From Chitinophagaceae bacterium (GTDB taxonomy: Bacteria > Bacteroidota > Bacteroidia > Chitinophagales > Chitinophagaceae), in NCBI GenBank assembly GCA_020403425.1, contig JADBXR010000020.1, forward strand, positions 1 to 64,000: 64,000 bases of DNA, in the 5' to 3' direction. The notes below the pieces were generated by a model that searched no databases, was not told where the DNA came from, and saw nothing but the letters and a program-made list of their open reading frames with translations. Shown in pieces: positions 25,652 to 35,567 of the stretch (within the stretch, counting starts at the first letter, position 1; each line of letters begins with the position of its first letter). Made by a program: the position numbers and the translations under genes.

Positions 25652-28231
25652 ATGAAAAGAATTCTTTTTGCCGTAATGGCATCTAATTTTCTGTTGGTGT
25701 TGGCTACGGCGCAGACTGCTGGTGTAACACCTACGACATTAAAACCTGCAGGCGATACTTCGAAACCTGCGGTTCCCAAAAAACAGACGGTCGCCGATAA
25801 GACCAAGGGACAAAAAAAGAACGAAGGTCTGTTCACCCTTTACCAGGATACAGCCACCGGAAGTGTACAGATGTATATCCGCAAAGACCAGTTGGATAAG
25901 GAATTCATCTACCAGAGTTTCTCCATCAGTGGTCCTACCAGCTTGTTCCTGAATCAGAGCATGCATCGTTCAACAGCTGTATTCAAGATCAAAAAAGCGT
26001 TCGATAAACTGGAGTTTTCTATCGTGAACACCAATCTCTATTACGATAAGAACAACCCGGTAAGCAAAACGGCCGAAGTGGATAAACCGGAAGCGATCTT
26101 CTTTTCTGATAAATTCTCTCTCGAAGATTCATTGGGTTACCTGATAAGCGGCGATGCGCTGTTCCTCAGCGAGAAGCTGGATCCGGTGAAACCGATCTTC
26201 CAGCCGGGTCCGTTCACGGCTACGATCTTCAACCTGGGAATGCTGAATCCTGCCAAGTCCAAATATGCCCAACTACGTTCTTTTTCAGACAATACAGATG
26301 TGGTAGTGGACCTATCTTATGATAATCCCACTACACTTGCCAATGGTGGGCCGGATGTAGTAGATCCCCGTTATGTTAGGGTGCGCATGCAGCATAGCTT
26401 TATTTCAATGCCCAATAATGATTTTGCGCCGAGAAGGGATGATCCGCGTGTAGGTTATTTTATGCAACAGCGGAACGACCAGACCAGCATCAGTTCGGTT
26501 CCGTATAAGGACATGATTAACCGCTGGAGCCTGAAGAAAAAGGATCCGAATGCAGCTATGAGCGAACCTGTTGAGCCGCTGGTATACTGGATAGAGAATA
26601 CCACGCCGCATGAATACCGCCAGATCATTTATGAAGCGGGTATGAAATGGAACGAAGCTTTCGAAAAAGCAGGCTTTAAGAATGCCCTGCAGATGAAGAT
26701 ACAACCGGATAATGCCACCTGGGATCCCGCGGATATCCATTACAACGTGATCCGTTGGGTATCTTCTGCACAGCCATCTTATGGCGCTATCGGACCCAGC
26801 TTCGTAAACCCGAGAACAGGCCAGATATTGGGAGCCGATATCACGGTGGAATGGTATTCCGGAAGTGCTACTGCTATTTATGATGAACTGTTCAATGGAT
26901 TCGGTGCACAGCAACCAGAGATGCAGGTCCCGGGTCTCACCATGAATGGACATCATAGCTGTACACTGGCTTCTGAACTGAAGGCTCAATACACTGCTGG
27001 CCTTACCACACTTGAAATGACGGGTGCATCCGATACAGAGATCAAGGAAATGCACAAGCAGTTCCTCACTTATCTCATCATGCACGAAATGGGGCATACA
27101 CTGGGCCTGAATCATAACATGAAGGCAAGCAATATGCTGTCACCTGCAGAAGTGCATAATACCAGCATCACACGCAGTATTGGCCTCATGGGATCAGTGA
27201 TGGATTACCCTTCCATCAACGTAGCACTCGACAGAACAAAACAGGGAGATTACTATACCACAAAGGCAGGCCCTTATGATTTATGGGCGATAGAGTATGG
27301 TTATCGCCAATTTGCTCCCGGTGAGGAAGAAGCGGGACTGACCAAAATATTGTCGCGCAGCCATGATCCCAAACTCACTTTCGGTAATGACGGAGATGAT
27401 ATGCGTGCACCTGGTAAGGGAATGGACCCAAGGGTGAATGTGAATGATATGTCCAACGATCCGATCACTTACGCAGAAGATCGGTTTAAACTGGTGAATA
27501 ACCTGATGGGCAAACTGGTACAGAAATATACCAAACCCGGTCAGTCTTATGCCGAACTGCGCAACCGTTATGGCAACCTGAATGCACAGAGAAGGGACAT
27601 GATCAATGCAGTGAGCCGTTTTGTGGGAGGCGTTTATGTAGACAGGAGTTTCCCAGAGCAGAACTCGGGTACTAAACCTTATACACCGGTTCCGATGGCC
27701 ACACAGAAAAGGGCCATGGACTTGCTTAGTAAATATGTATTTGCACCAAATGCCTTTGACGCGGATGCACCGGTATTTCCATACCTTCAGATGCAACGCC
27801 GTGGTTATAACCAGCCCAGCATCGGTGAGGATTACAAGATCACTGCTAACCTGACCAATTTGCAGGTAGGTGGTACACTGGCGCATATTTTGAATCCATC
27901 CACGCTGCAGCGTATCACCAATACCCGACTTTACGGTAATTCTTACAGTGTGGCAGATGTGATGAATGACCTGGTAAAAGGTATTTTTGATGCGGATATC
28001 AACGGTAATGTGAATGTATACAGGCAGTATCTGCAAACCAGCTTTGTACGCGGTACGGCGCAGTTAACAGCGGATAATTCACCTTTGGATAACGTATCCA
28101 GGGCAGCAGCTTTGTATACATTGAAGAAATTAAGGACCCGATTGTCGGCTGCCGTTTCCGGAAATGAGGAGACCAAGGCACACAGGACCAATATGATCTT
28201 CCTGATTGATAAGACCCTGAAAGCGGATTGA
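25652..28231 (+). CDS. Secreted zinc-dependent metalloprotease (DUF5117/DUF5118 type)
   Basis: 859 residues with signal peptide (MKRILFAVMASNFLLVLATA). The zinc site HEMGHTLGLNH begins at about residue 478 and matches HExxHxxGxxH; the downstream MGSVMDYPSINV is the usual Met-turn region. N-terminal beta-rich parts (GLFTLYQDTATGSVQMYI) correspond to the DUF5117/5118 regions that precede the protease in this Bacteroidota/Proteobacteria family. Substrates are unknown. It sits alone between the flavoprotein gene and a bidirectional terminator. Confidence 0.9.
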   Translation: MKRILFAVMASNFLLVLATAQTAGVTPTTLKPAGDTSKPAVPKKQTVADKTKGQKKNEGLFTLYQDTATGSVQMYIRKDQLDKEFIYQSFSISGPTSLFLNQSMHRSTAVFKIKKAFDKLEFSIVNTNLYYDKNNPVSKTAEVDKPEAIFFSDKFSLEDSLGYLISGDALFLSEKLDPVKPIFQPGPFTATIFNLGMLNPAKSKYAQLRSFSDNTDVVVDLSYDNPTTLANGGPDVVDPRYVRVRMQHSFISMPNNDFAPRRDDPRVGYFMQQRNDQTSISSVPYKDMINRWSLKKKDPNAAMSEPVEPLVYWIENTTPHEYRQIIYEAGMKWNEAFEKAGFKNALQMKIQPDNATWDPADIHYNVIRWVSSAQPSYGAIGPSFVNPRTGQILGADITVEWYSGSATAIYDELFNGFGAQQPEMQVPGLTMNGHHSCTLASELKAQYTAGLTTLEMTGASDTEIKEMHKQFLTYLIMHEMGHTLGLNHNMKASNMLSPAEVHNTSITRSIGLMGSVMDYPSINVALDRTKQGDYYTTKAGPYDLWAIEYGYRQFAPGEEEAGLTKILSRSHDPKLTFGNDGDDMRAPGKGMDPRVNVNDMSNDPITYAEDRFKLVNNLMGKLVQKYTKPGQSYAELRNRYGNLNAQRRDMINAVSRFVGGVYVDRSFPEQNSGTKPYTPVPMATQKRAMDLLSKYVFAPNAFDADAPVFPYLQMQRRGYNQPSIGEDYKITANLTNLQVGGTLAHILNPSTLQRITNTRLYGNSYSVADVMNDLVKGIFDADINGNVNVYRQYLQTSFVRGTAQLTADNSPLDNVSRAAALYTLKKLRTRLSAAVSGNEETKAHRTNMIFLIDKTLKAD

Positions 28232-28255
28232 TTCGTGTGCTGAAATAGCGGTCAT

Positions 28256-28288
28256 AAAAAAACCTTCCGTTTTGCGGAAGGTTTTTTT
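28256..28288. terminator. Bidirectional terminator
   Basis: AAAAAACCTTCCG (ending 28269), loop TTTTG, CGGAAGGTTTTTTT (28275-28288). Convergent genes on both sides can use it. Confidence 0.88.
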
Positions 28289-28303
28289 ATGTGAATGCAA
28301 GGA

Positions 28304-28600
28304 TTATCCTTTCTTCTTGGCTGCGGCCTCTTTGTTGGCTTTGTGGCGCATATCGGGTGTACCATCTTTTTTCAGAGGGCCGGCTGGAGCAGCGGCCTTA
28401 GCGGCTTCTTTGTTGGCTTTGTAACGCATGTCAGGCGTGCCGTCTTTCTTAACAGGTGCAGCAGCACTGGCTTTTTTGGTGTCGGCTGGTGTTGTTTTGC
28501 TGGTAGCAGCTTTGGCTTTTTCTGAAGCAGGCTTGGCCTGGGCAAATGAAGCGGTGGCAAGACAGAACACAGCGGTAATGGCGATCAGTAGTTTTTTCAT
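28304..28600 (-). CDS. Small secreted Ala/Lys-rich repeat protein
   Basis: 98 residues with a signal peptide (MKKLLIAITAVFCLATASFA, then Q). The mature part is low in complexity (Ala, Lys) and holds two copies of KKDGTPDMR(Y/H)KANKEAA separated by a Pro/Ala linker. I do not recognise a named family; the repeat motif looks like a short conserved surface or periplasmic element. It is convergent with the metalloprotease across a shared terminator. Confidence 0.75.
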   Translation of the reverse strand: MKKLLIAITAVFCLATASFAQAKPASEKAKAATSKTTPADTKKASAAAPVKKDGTPDMRYKANKEAAKAAAPAGPLKKDGTPDMRHKANKEAAAKKKG

Positions 28601-28800
28601 ATGATGAAATTTATTGAGTAGTTAAGTTACAGAACTGTGATGGGGAATGGAACAGCTCCGCCCTTTTTTTTCGAAATCTCCGCTTGTTATTGATAAGAGA
28701 CTTTTTCTGACCTGATTTTCAGGTTATTAGGGTGGTTGAAAAAATATCTGACTTGTCAATCCCGGGAAATTGTGTTAACTTATGTGGCAAATCCTGCCAT

Positions 28801-29229
28801 ATGCCTAAAGTAAGCGATATTTTAAAAAGAAAAGGAAACCGGGTAACTACCGTAACACCGGATACAACGGTGATCGCAGCATTAAAGATCATGTCTGAGC
28901 AGAATATCGGTTCTGTGGTGATCATGGAGAATGATACTTTCCTGGGTATCATGACAGAACGGGATTATTCCCGGAAAGTTATCCTGATGGGACGTCATTC
29001 AAGTGATACGCCGGTTAGAGAGATCATGACCACAGATTTTCCGGTGATCAAACAGTCGGATACGGTAGATGCATGCATGCAGCTGATGTCAGATAAACAT
29101 ATCCGCTACCTGCCTGTGATTGAAAACGGTCAGCTGGCCGGTATCATCTCTATCAATGATGTGGTTACAGAGACCATCTCAACGCAGCAGGAAACCATTT
29201 CACACCTGCATAGTTACATACAGTCCTGA
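28801..29229 (+). CDS. CBS-domain pair protein
   Basis: 142 residues from the ATG at 28801 (MPKVSDILKRKGNRVTTVTP); the frame is open upstream from 28732 but that segment has no CBS similarity. Two CBS modules: about residues 10-65 (TPDTTVIAALKIMSEQNIGS, FLGIMTERD) and 75-130 (MTTDFPVIKQSDTVDACMQL, RYLPVIENGQLAGIISINDV). CBS pairs bind adenosyl nucleotides; with no attached effector domain, the partner is unknown. It is cytoplasmic. Confidence 0.9.
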   Translation: MPKVSDILKRKGNRVTTVTPDTTVIAALKIMSEQNIGSVVIMENDTFLGIMTERDYSRKVILMGRHSSDTPVREIMTTDFPVIKQSDTVDACMQLMSDKHIRYLPVIENGQLAGIISINDVVTETISTQQETISHLHSYIQS

Positions 29230-29255
29230 GCTAAATGATAGGTATTGCACACTGT

Positions 29256-30572
29256 TTACCGAATAAACAGCTGCAGAACCAATATTCCTGCGAGGCCGAT
29301 GAGGGAGATCAGTGTTTCCATTACCGTCCACGACAGGAATGTTTCTTTTAAGGACAGCCTGAAGAATTCCTTATACATCCAGAAGCCGGAATCGTTGATA
29401 TGCGATCCGAATACACTGCCGGCTCCTACGGCCAGTACCATCAGTTCGGGCGATACATTACCCGCAACGACAAGTGGCGATACGATGCCCGCTGCCGTTA
29501 ATCCTGCAACAGTTGCTGAGCCCATCGTAACACGTAATAATGCTGTTAAGATCCATGCAAACAAAAGAGGAGGCATCTCCAGCGTACTACTGAAAGAAGA
29601 AATATAACTGCCGGTTCCGCTATCGATCAACACTTGCTTGAATACACCACCTGCTGTAATGGTGAGTAAGATCACGGCAATACCGGAAATGGCATCGGAT
29701 GCCCATTGCATCACCTGTGGCATGGTCTTGTTGATCCTTAATCCAAAGAAATAGATTGCAGCAATAACGGCAAGCAATAAGGCAATGGTAGAATCGCCGC
29801 TAAAAGCCAGTAAACGGCGAAGCATATTATCTTTTTCAAGGATCAGGTTGCCGATCACGGACATACTGATCAGTGCAACCGGCATGAGGGCAATACAAAA
29901 GCTGGAGAGAACGGAAGGAAGGTGCTGGTGTGCCACCGGGTCTGTATCTCCAAATAGGTCGTAGCTGCCAGCTTTAGTATTCTTTAAAACCCTTCCCAGT
30001 AAAGGCCCGGAAATGAGCACTGCCGGAACGGCTATCAAAAGGCCATACATCAGTGTTTTGCCCATATCTGCATGAAACGCGTTTACCAACACTACCGGGC
30101 CAGGATGGGGAGGGAGGAAACAGTGGGTAGTAGATAAGGAAGCCGCCATGGGCATGACGATATACAATAAAGGAAGACCGGTTCTTCGGGCAATGGAAAA
30201 TACAAGTGGCACCAGTATCACAAAACCCGCATTGTAGTAAAGGGGGATACCGATCAGGAAACCGGTGAGCAGTACGGCCCATTGAATATTCTTTTCGCCG
30301 AAACCATTGATCAGTGTGCCGGAGATCTGTTCAGCGGCGCCGCTGGTTTCCAGTATCTTTCCCAGAATGGCACCCAGGCAAACAATGAGGGCCAGTCCAC
30401 CGAGTGTGCTGCCCACTCCCTTTTCTATGGAGGCCAGCAGAGCTGAAGGCTCCATGCCCAACAACAGGCCGGATACAATGGCTACCACCAGAAGCGACAG
30501 GAATGGACTGATTTTTTTTACGGTAAGGAATACCTGTAAAGCGATCGCGAATAAGATGATGACGAATACCAT
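29256..30572 (-). CDS. GntP-family gluconate/sugar-acid permease
   Basis: 438 residues with about 12 hydrophobic segments. Family motifs include PPHPGPVVLVNAFHADMG, ARRTGLPLLY and LLRVTMGSATVAGLTAAGI. GntP proteins import gluconate or related sugar acids with protons. It lies leftward, 81 bases beyond the TolB-like gene and close to a xylose/uronate block; sugar-acid uptake fits that context, but the substrate cannot be read from sequence. Confidence 0.9.
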   Translation of the reverse strand: MVFVIILFAIALQVFLTVKKISPFLSLLVVAIVSGLLLGMEPSALLASIEKGVGSTLGGLALIVCLGAILGKILETSGAAEQISGTLINGFGEKNIQWAVLLTGFLIGIPLYYNAGFVILVPLVFSIARRTGLPLLYIVMPMAASLSTTHCFLPPHPGPVVLVNAFHADMGKTLMYGLLIAVPAVLISGPLLGRVLKNTKAGSYDLFGDTDPVAHQHLPSVLSSFCIALMPVALISMSVIGNLILEKDNMLRRLLAFSGDSTIALLLAVIAAIYFFGLRINKTMPQVMQWASDAISGIAVILLTITAGGVFKQVLIDSGTGSYISSFSSTLEMPPLLFAWILTALLRVTMGSATVAGLTAAGIVSPLVVAGNVSPELMVLAVGAGSVFGSHINDSGFWMYKEFFRLSLKETFLSWTVMETLISLIGLAGILVLQLFIR

Positions 30573-30653
30573 GGGCTTTCTATTGTATGTAACGTTCAGT
30601 ATTGATATGTGTTCCTGACTTTTTTATATGGATAAGGGTGTAATTGACTGCTA

Positions 30654-32174
30654 TCATGATCCTAATCTGGTATTGCTCACAAAGGCGATTTTTTTACTAT
30701 CTGGCGACCAACTGGGCACATTGATGGTTCCCTGTCCGCCATATACATAGGCAATGGCTCTGGGCACACCACCACCAGCAGGCATCAGCCGAAGGTATAC
30801 CTTCTGATAAAAGGGATGGGAGGAGGGATCGATCTCTTTTGGGAAGGAGATAAATACGATCCATTTGCCATCAGGTGAGATATGCGGGAACCAATCGTTG
30901 TATTCATCAAAAGTAACCTGCTCCTGTTCCGAGCCATCGGGTCTCATTCTCCAGAGTTTCATGGTGCCTGTACGTACCGAGTTGAAATAAATGTATTTAC
31001 CGTCAGGCGTATATTCCGGCCCGTCATCCAATAGGGGATCATCTGTTAACCGTGTCTGTTTTTTAGTGGCAATGTCAACGGACCAGATATTCCATTCCTT
31101 TCCGCGCTGCCCGGTAAAAAGCAGTTTGCTGCCATCCGGCGACCATCCGTGCAGGTAAGAATGTCCGTCTTTTTCGGATGTGATCTGTTCCGGTTTGTCG
31201 GAACCGCTGATAGGCAGCGTGTAGATCACAGAAGTATGTTCCGGGCCGGTATGACTACTGATAGCCATTTGTTTGCCATCGAATGAAATCACATGGTCAT
31301 TATTGTTATCCTTGGCGAATCCTGTATTCAGAACAGAGATCTTTCCAGTAACCAGTTCATATCTGCGTAACAGACCATCCTCATTGTAAATAAGGTATTT
31401 GTTATCCGGTGTCCAGTTGGGCGCTTGTAATGAATTGAGCGCACTGTGGAGGATCTTGCGTTGCCCGCTTGCGATATCCATTATTTCGAGGTGGCTTCCC
31501 AGGTAATCACGGTAGGCACGAAAATCACGGGAGGGAGGAATGATGATGCGTACATTGCTGAACTGTGCCTGTTCCGGGGCATTTTCAGCATGGGAGCAGA
31601 TATAGATACCCGCATAGACCTCCTCATTCAGGGTGATCTCTTTCCGGACCGATTTATAGTTCTCACCGGCACTGGCAGCAGAAAAAGTAAATATATTACC
31701 TGAGCGTTCCAGTTCTATTTCGGTAGGATGAAAGGACGATAGGGGGAGCTCCCTGGTGGAGTCTCCGTCTGACTGTCTGTACTGCAGGGAACTAAGGGTG
31801 TTCCCGTGTACGCAGGCATTTACATGGCGGGAATCGGGAGTGAGCTGATCCCTTGCGATGATACCGATCTTACGGTGTTCATCTGTACCCTTGCCTATAA
31901 AACGGATCGTGGCCTTTATGATAAAATCGCCCTTGATCTTTTTCCAGGCAAAATGGAACTGGTCATGGTCAAACCACATATTTTTTCCTGCACCTGTGAG
32001 TAGGTAGGTCTGGTCAGCAGGGCGATACGCTACAGAACCCTTCAGTTTCGGGTTGCCAATAGCATCCTGATGATCAAACATACCCAGTTGATCGGTTTGT
32101 GTTCTGGCGGAAACGCAGAACAACAGAAATGGGAACAGCAGGCAGATGGTTCTCCAGATAATAGTGTTGGGCAT
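30654..32174 (-). CDS. Secreted TolB-like beta-propeller protein with concanavalin-like N-domain
   Basis: 506 residues with a signal peptide (ending near VSARTQ). Residues about 30-210 look like a DUF1349-type jelly roll (FHFAWKKIKGDFIIKATIRF). From about 215 PD40/TolB-type propeller blades follow: TPDNKYLIYNEDG, SPDGSKLLFTGQRGKEWNIW, TPDGKYIYFNSVRTGTMKLW, SPDGKWIVFIS, SPDSKKIAFVS. A periplasmic or surface carbohydrate-related role is suggested by the fold combination and the sugar neighbourhood. It is divergent from xylB. Confidence 0.8.
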   Translation of the reverse strand: MPNTIIWRTICLLFPFLLFCVSARTQTDQLGMFDHQDAIGNPKLKGSVAYRPADQTYLLTGAGKNMWFDHDQFHFAWKKIKGDFIIKATIRFIGKGTDEHRKIGIIARDQLTPDSRHVNACVHGNTLSSLQYRQSDGDSTRELPLSSFHPTEIELERSGNIFTFSAASAGENYKSVRKEITLNEEVYAGIYICSHAENAPEQAQFSNVRIIIPPSRDFRAYRDYLGSHLEIMDIASGQRKILHSALNSLQAPNWTPDNKYLIYNEDGLLRRYELVTGKISVLNTGFAKDNNNDHVISFDGKQMAISSHTGPEHTSVIYTLPISGSDKPEQITSEKDGHSYLHGWSPDGSKLLFTGQRGKEWNIWSVDIATKKQTRLTDDPLLDDGPEYTPDGKYIYFNSVRTGTMKLWRMRPDGSEQEQVTFDEYNDWFPHISPDGKWIVFISFPKEIDPSSHPFYQKVYLRLMPAGGGVPRAIAYVYGGQGTINVPSWSPDSKKIAFVSNTRLGS

Positions 32175-32622
32175 ACGCTTTGGTTTTAGGATAAGTGAAT
32201 CATTATACTATATTTCATGCAAAAGCCATTGTAAAACCAATGACGAAGATTGTTTCAGGAAAGCGCAGGCTCTTTCGCATGGGACTTGAAAATGGATTTG
32301 CTACATTCTGGTCAATGCTGCTCACTGGCCATGTACCATTGACGGTACTTGCAGACTGTATATTTCAACAATGGTCAAAGAGACTCCATTTCTGAGGCTT
32401 CTTTTCGTGAATTTACTGAACCGATAGTACATTTTGCCTTTTTACGATATCGTTTTCGCTAAGTACTGTCTTAGATACCCATTGGTTTGTTTGAACAGAT
32501 GAGGCATTTATCGGAAGGAATTCAGGCTTTTTGTAAACATTATCAGTAAATTGATCTATCTAATCCGGCCGCATATTCCATTATATGGAATGATTGGCTG
32601 GGGTAGTATATAAAAAAATAGA
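32175..32622. other. Divergent region between the TolB-like gene and xylB
   Basis: 448 bases with no credible gene; the short open frame at 32195-32395 has no recognisable product. It must contain both promoters. The clearest element is a palindrome just before xylB. No TAnnTTTG box was found close to xylB. Confidence 0.5.
32575..32591 (+). promoter_or_regulatory. Palindrome upstream of xylB (candidate operator)
   Basis: ATTCCA-TTATA-TGGAAT, a perfect 6+6 inverted repeat with an A/T spacer, ends 31 bases before the xylB ATG. Position and symmetry suit a regulator binding site for the xylose block; no regulator gene is in the window. Confidence 0.4.
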
Positions 32623-34113
32623 ATGCTATTATTAGGAATAGATGTTGGCACTTCTTCTATCAAGGTATCGATAGTAGATGCCGCTACGCAGGATATCCTG
32701 GCATCGGTGCAGTATCCCGAATCAGAATCGGGTATTACATCGTTACAACCTGGCTGGGCCGAGCAGTCGCCCGACATGTGGTGGCAGCACGTACAGCAAG
32801 CCATTCTCAAAGCACATGCCACCCGTAAATATGACCCATCAGCCATTACCGCCATCGGTATCGGCTACCAGATGCATGGACTGGTATTGGTGGATAAGCA
32901 ACAGCATGTACTCCGCGACAGCATCATCTGGTGCGATAGCCGCGCAGTCAATATTGGTAACGCAGCTTTTGCAGCTATCGGCCAGGAGAAATGCCTTTCA
33001 CATTTATTGAACTCACCGGGCAATTTTACTGCATCCAAACTGGCATGGGTGAAGGTTCATGAGCCAGAGCTTTACGAGCGGGTTGACCAGGTTCTATTAC
33101 CTGGAGATTATATTGCCATGAAATTCAGTGGCCAAACGGGTACCACCGTTTCTGCTTTGTCGGAAGGGATCTTCTGGGATTTTGCCGAACAGGAACTATC
33201 GAAAGATGTGTTTGCCCATTATGGTTTTGATACTGCGCTCATCCCGCCGATCCGGAAAGTGTTCGAACCTCACGGATTGGTCAGTAACGAGGTGGCTACT
33301 AAGTTGGGATTGAGGCCGGGTATCCCGGTCTCATACAAAGCGGGTGATCAGCTGAACAATGCTTTGTCGTTGAATGTACTGCAACCCGGAGAGATAGCCG
33401 CTACGGCCGGAACATCGGGCGTCATTTACAGTGTCAGTGACATACTGACCTATGATCCGCAATCCCGGGTAAACACATTTGCGCACGTAAATCATAGTGC
33501 ATTGCAGCAACGGCTGGGAGTGCTTTTGTGCATTAACGGTACCGGTATCCTCAATAATTGGGTGCGTAACATGAACGGGGCGCAACTGGACTATCGGGAA
33601 ATGAATTTGGCGGCAGCTGCCATTCGGCCGGGGAGTGATGGGTTATTTATTCTGCCCTTCGGCAATGGCGCGGAAAGGATGCTGAACAATGCCATCATCG
33701 GGGCGCATGTGGTGAATATCGATTTCAATAAACACGGAACAGCGCATATGTTCCGGGCCGCACAGGAGGGTATCGCGTTCTCTTTCCGTTATGGATTGGA
33801 TATCATGCGCAGTAATGGCCTGCAACCTTCTGTGATCCGGGCCGGCAGGGCCAACCTGTTTCTCAGTGATGTGTTCACAGAAGCTTTTGTCAATACCACC
33901 GGCGTGCCTGTTGAATTGTATGCCTGCGACGGAAGTGTGGGCGCGGCCCTGGGCGCAGGTATCGGAGCAGGTATCTATAGCGATGAAAAAGAGGCCTTCA
34001 TCCATATGAAGAAGTTACAAGTAGTGGAACCCTCCGATACAAAACGTTATGACACCCTGTACCGGAAATGGGAAAACTTACTGCAGGAAAAATTGGTACA
34101 CTCTAATTCGTAA
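32623..34113 (+). CDS. xylB: Xylulokinase
   Basis: 496 residues. FGGY-kinase features: LLGIDVGTSSIKVSIVD at the N-terminus, DSIIWCDSRA, QMHGL (substrate loop), the ATP-side AGTSGVIYSVSD and a C-terminal Gly-rich GAALGAGIGAG. It phosphorylates D-xylulose to xylulose 5-phosphate for the pentose phosphate pathway. xylA follows after 18 bases, which supports the xylulose assignment over other pentulose kinases. Confidence 0.95.
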   Translation: MLLLGIDVGTSSIKVSIVDAATQDILASVQYPESESGITSLQPGWAEQSPDMWWQHVQQAILKAHATRKYDPSAITAIGIGYQMHGLVLVDKQQHVLRDSIIWCDSRAVNIGNAAFAAIGQEKCLSHLLNSPGNFTASKLAWVKVHEPELYERVDQVLLPGDYIAMKFSGQTGTTVSALSEGIFWDFAEQELSKDVFAHYGFDTALIPPIRKVFEPHGLVSNEVATKLGLRPGIPVSYKAGDQLNNALSLNVLQPGEIAATAGTSGVIYSVSDILTYDPQSRVNTFAHVNHSALQQRLGVLLCINGTGILNNWVRNMNGAQLDYREMNLAAAAIRPGSDGLFILPFGNGAERMLNNAIIGAHVVNIDFNKHGTAHMFRAAQEGIAFSFRYGLDIMRSNGLQPSVIRAGRANLFLSDVFTEAFVNTTGVPVELYACDGSVGAALGAGIGAGIYSDEKEAFIHMKKLQVVEPSDTKRYDTLYRKWENLLQEKLVHSNS

Positions 34114-34131
34114 TGATCAAAACAAGACAAT

Positions 34132-35460
34132 ATGAAAGTGATAACAGGCGACAAAGAATTTTTCCAGGGGATCGGCCAGGTGAAATATGAAGGGGCCGGC
34201 AGTGATAATCCATTGGCCTTCCGCTGGTACGATGCAGACAAGGTAGTAGCCGGCAAACCCATGAAAGACTGGCTGCGTTTTGCTTGTGCTTACTGGCATT
34301 CCTTTGTAGGAAATGGGGGTGATCCGTTTGGTGAACCTACACATCTGTATCCATGGAACGCAAAAACAGATGCGGTGCAGAGAGCAAAGGATAAAATGGA
34401 CGCAGCTTTTGAATTCATTACCAAAATGAACATCCCATACTACTGTTTTCATGATGTGGATGTTGTGGATTACACGGATGATGTACACGAGAACGAAAAA
34501 AGGTTGCAGGCCCTGGTTGAGTATGCCAAACAGAAACAGGCTGCCAGTGGTGTGAAACTGTTGTGGGGTACCGCGAATCTTTTCAGTAACCGTCGTTATA
34601 TGAATGGCGCTGCCACCAACCCTGATTTTCATGTGCTGGCACATGCTGGCGCGCAGGTAAAAGCGGCATTGGATGCCACTATCGCACTGGGGGGTGAGAA
34701 CTATGTATTCTGGGGTGGACGTGAAGGTTATATGAGTCTGCTGAATACCGATATGAAACGGGAGAAAGAGCATTTGGCACGTTTCCTGCACACGGCCAAA
34801 GAGTATGCACGCAGGCAGGGTTTTACCGGAACCTTTTTCATTGAGCCCAAACCTTGTGAGCCGAGCAAACACCAGTATGATTATGACAGTGAAACCGTGA
34901 TCGGTTTCCTGCGTCAGTTCGATCTGCTGAATGATTTTAAATTGAATATTGAAGTCAATCATGCCACACTGGCCGGACATACTTTCCAACATGAACTGCA
35001 GGTAGCTGCCGATGCAGGGGTATTGGGCAGCATGGATGCCAACCGGGGCGATTACCAGAACGGTTGGGATACGGACCAGTTCCCCAATAATATCAACGAA
35101 CTGGCAGAGACCATGCTCGTAGTTCTCGAGGCAGGTGGTTTTGCAGGCGGAGGTATCAACTTCGATGCCAAGCGAAGGCGTAATTCCACCGATCCGGCAG
35201 ACCTGTTCTATGCACATATCGGAGGTATGGATGTGTTTGCCAGAGCACTGATCGTGGCTGACCAGGTATTGCAGCATTCTGACTATCGGAAGATCCGAAA
35301 AGACAGGTATGCATCATTCGACAGTGGTGCAGGCAAGGACTTTGAAACAGGTAAGATGTCGTTGGAGGATCTGAGGGAGTTCGCTGTATCCCATGGGGAG
35401 CCCAAGGTAGTTAGCGGTAAACAGGAATACCTGGAAAACCTGATCAACCGGTTCATATAG
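34132..35460 (+). CDS. xylA: Xylose isomerase
   Basis: 442 residues, a long (class II) type. Active-site landmarks: [14 protein letters not shown] (His and Asp of the hydride-shift site), [46 protein letters not shown] (metal Glu), [14 protein letters not shown] and [20 protein letters not shown] (metal Asp residues). It interconverts D-xylose and D-xylulose in the cytoplasm. Confidence 0.97.
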   Translation: MKVITGDKEFFQGIGQVKYEGAGSDNPLAFRWYDADKVVAGKPMKDWLRFACAYWHSFVGNGGDPFGEPTHLYPWNAKTDAVQRAKDKMDAAFEFITKMNIPYYCFHDVDVVDYTDDVHENEKRLQALVEYAKQKQAASGVKLLWGTANLFSNRRYMNGAATNPDFHVLAHAGAQVKAALDATIALGGENYVFWGGREGYMSLLNTDMKREKEHLARFLHTAKEYARRQGFTGTFFIEPKPCEPSKHQYDYDSETVIGFLRQFDLLNDFKLNIEVNHATLAGHTFQHELQVAADAGVLGSMDANRGDYQNGWDTDQFPNNINELAETMLVVLEAGGFAGGGINFDAKRRRNSTDPADLFYAHIGGMDVFARALIVADQVLQHSDYRKIRKDRYASFDSGAGKDFETGKMSLEDLREFAVSHGEPKVVSGKQEYLENLINRFI

Positions 35461-35567
35461 ATCGGTCCGCTTCAGGAGATGGAACAATTGATAAGGAAAT
35501 AGGATAAAAGAAAACTGGCCGGGTGAATATTTCGACCAGTTACGATAGATAGTATAAACTGACCCAT

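Noticed and set aside
32195..32395. 66-codon open frame in the xylB divergent gap
   Set aside because: No signal, motif or ribosome-binding context; likely chance.
34117..35277. 386-codon open frame antisense to xylA
   Set aside because: No recognisable motifs and Cys/His/Ile-rich mirror composition; xylA fills the forward strand.
35512..35545. AACTGG/CCAGTT pairing between xylA and galM as a terminator
   Set aside because: Only a 6-7 bp stem with a long loop and no T-run; not convincing.
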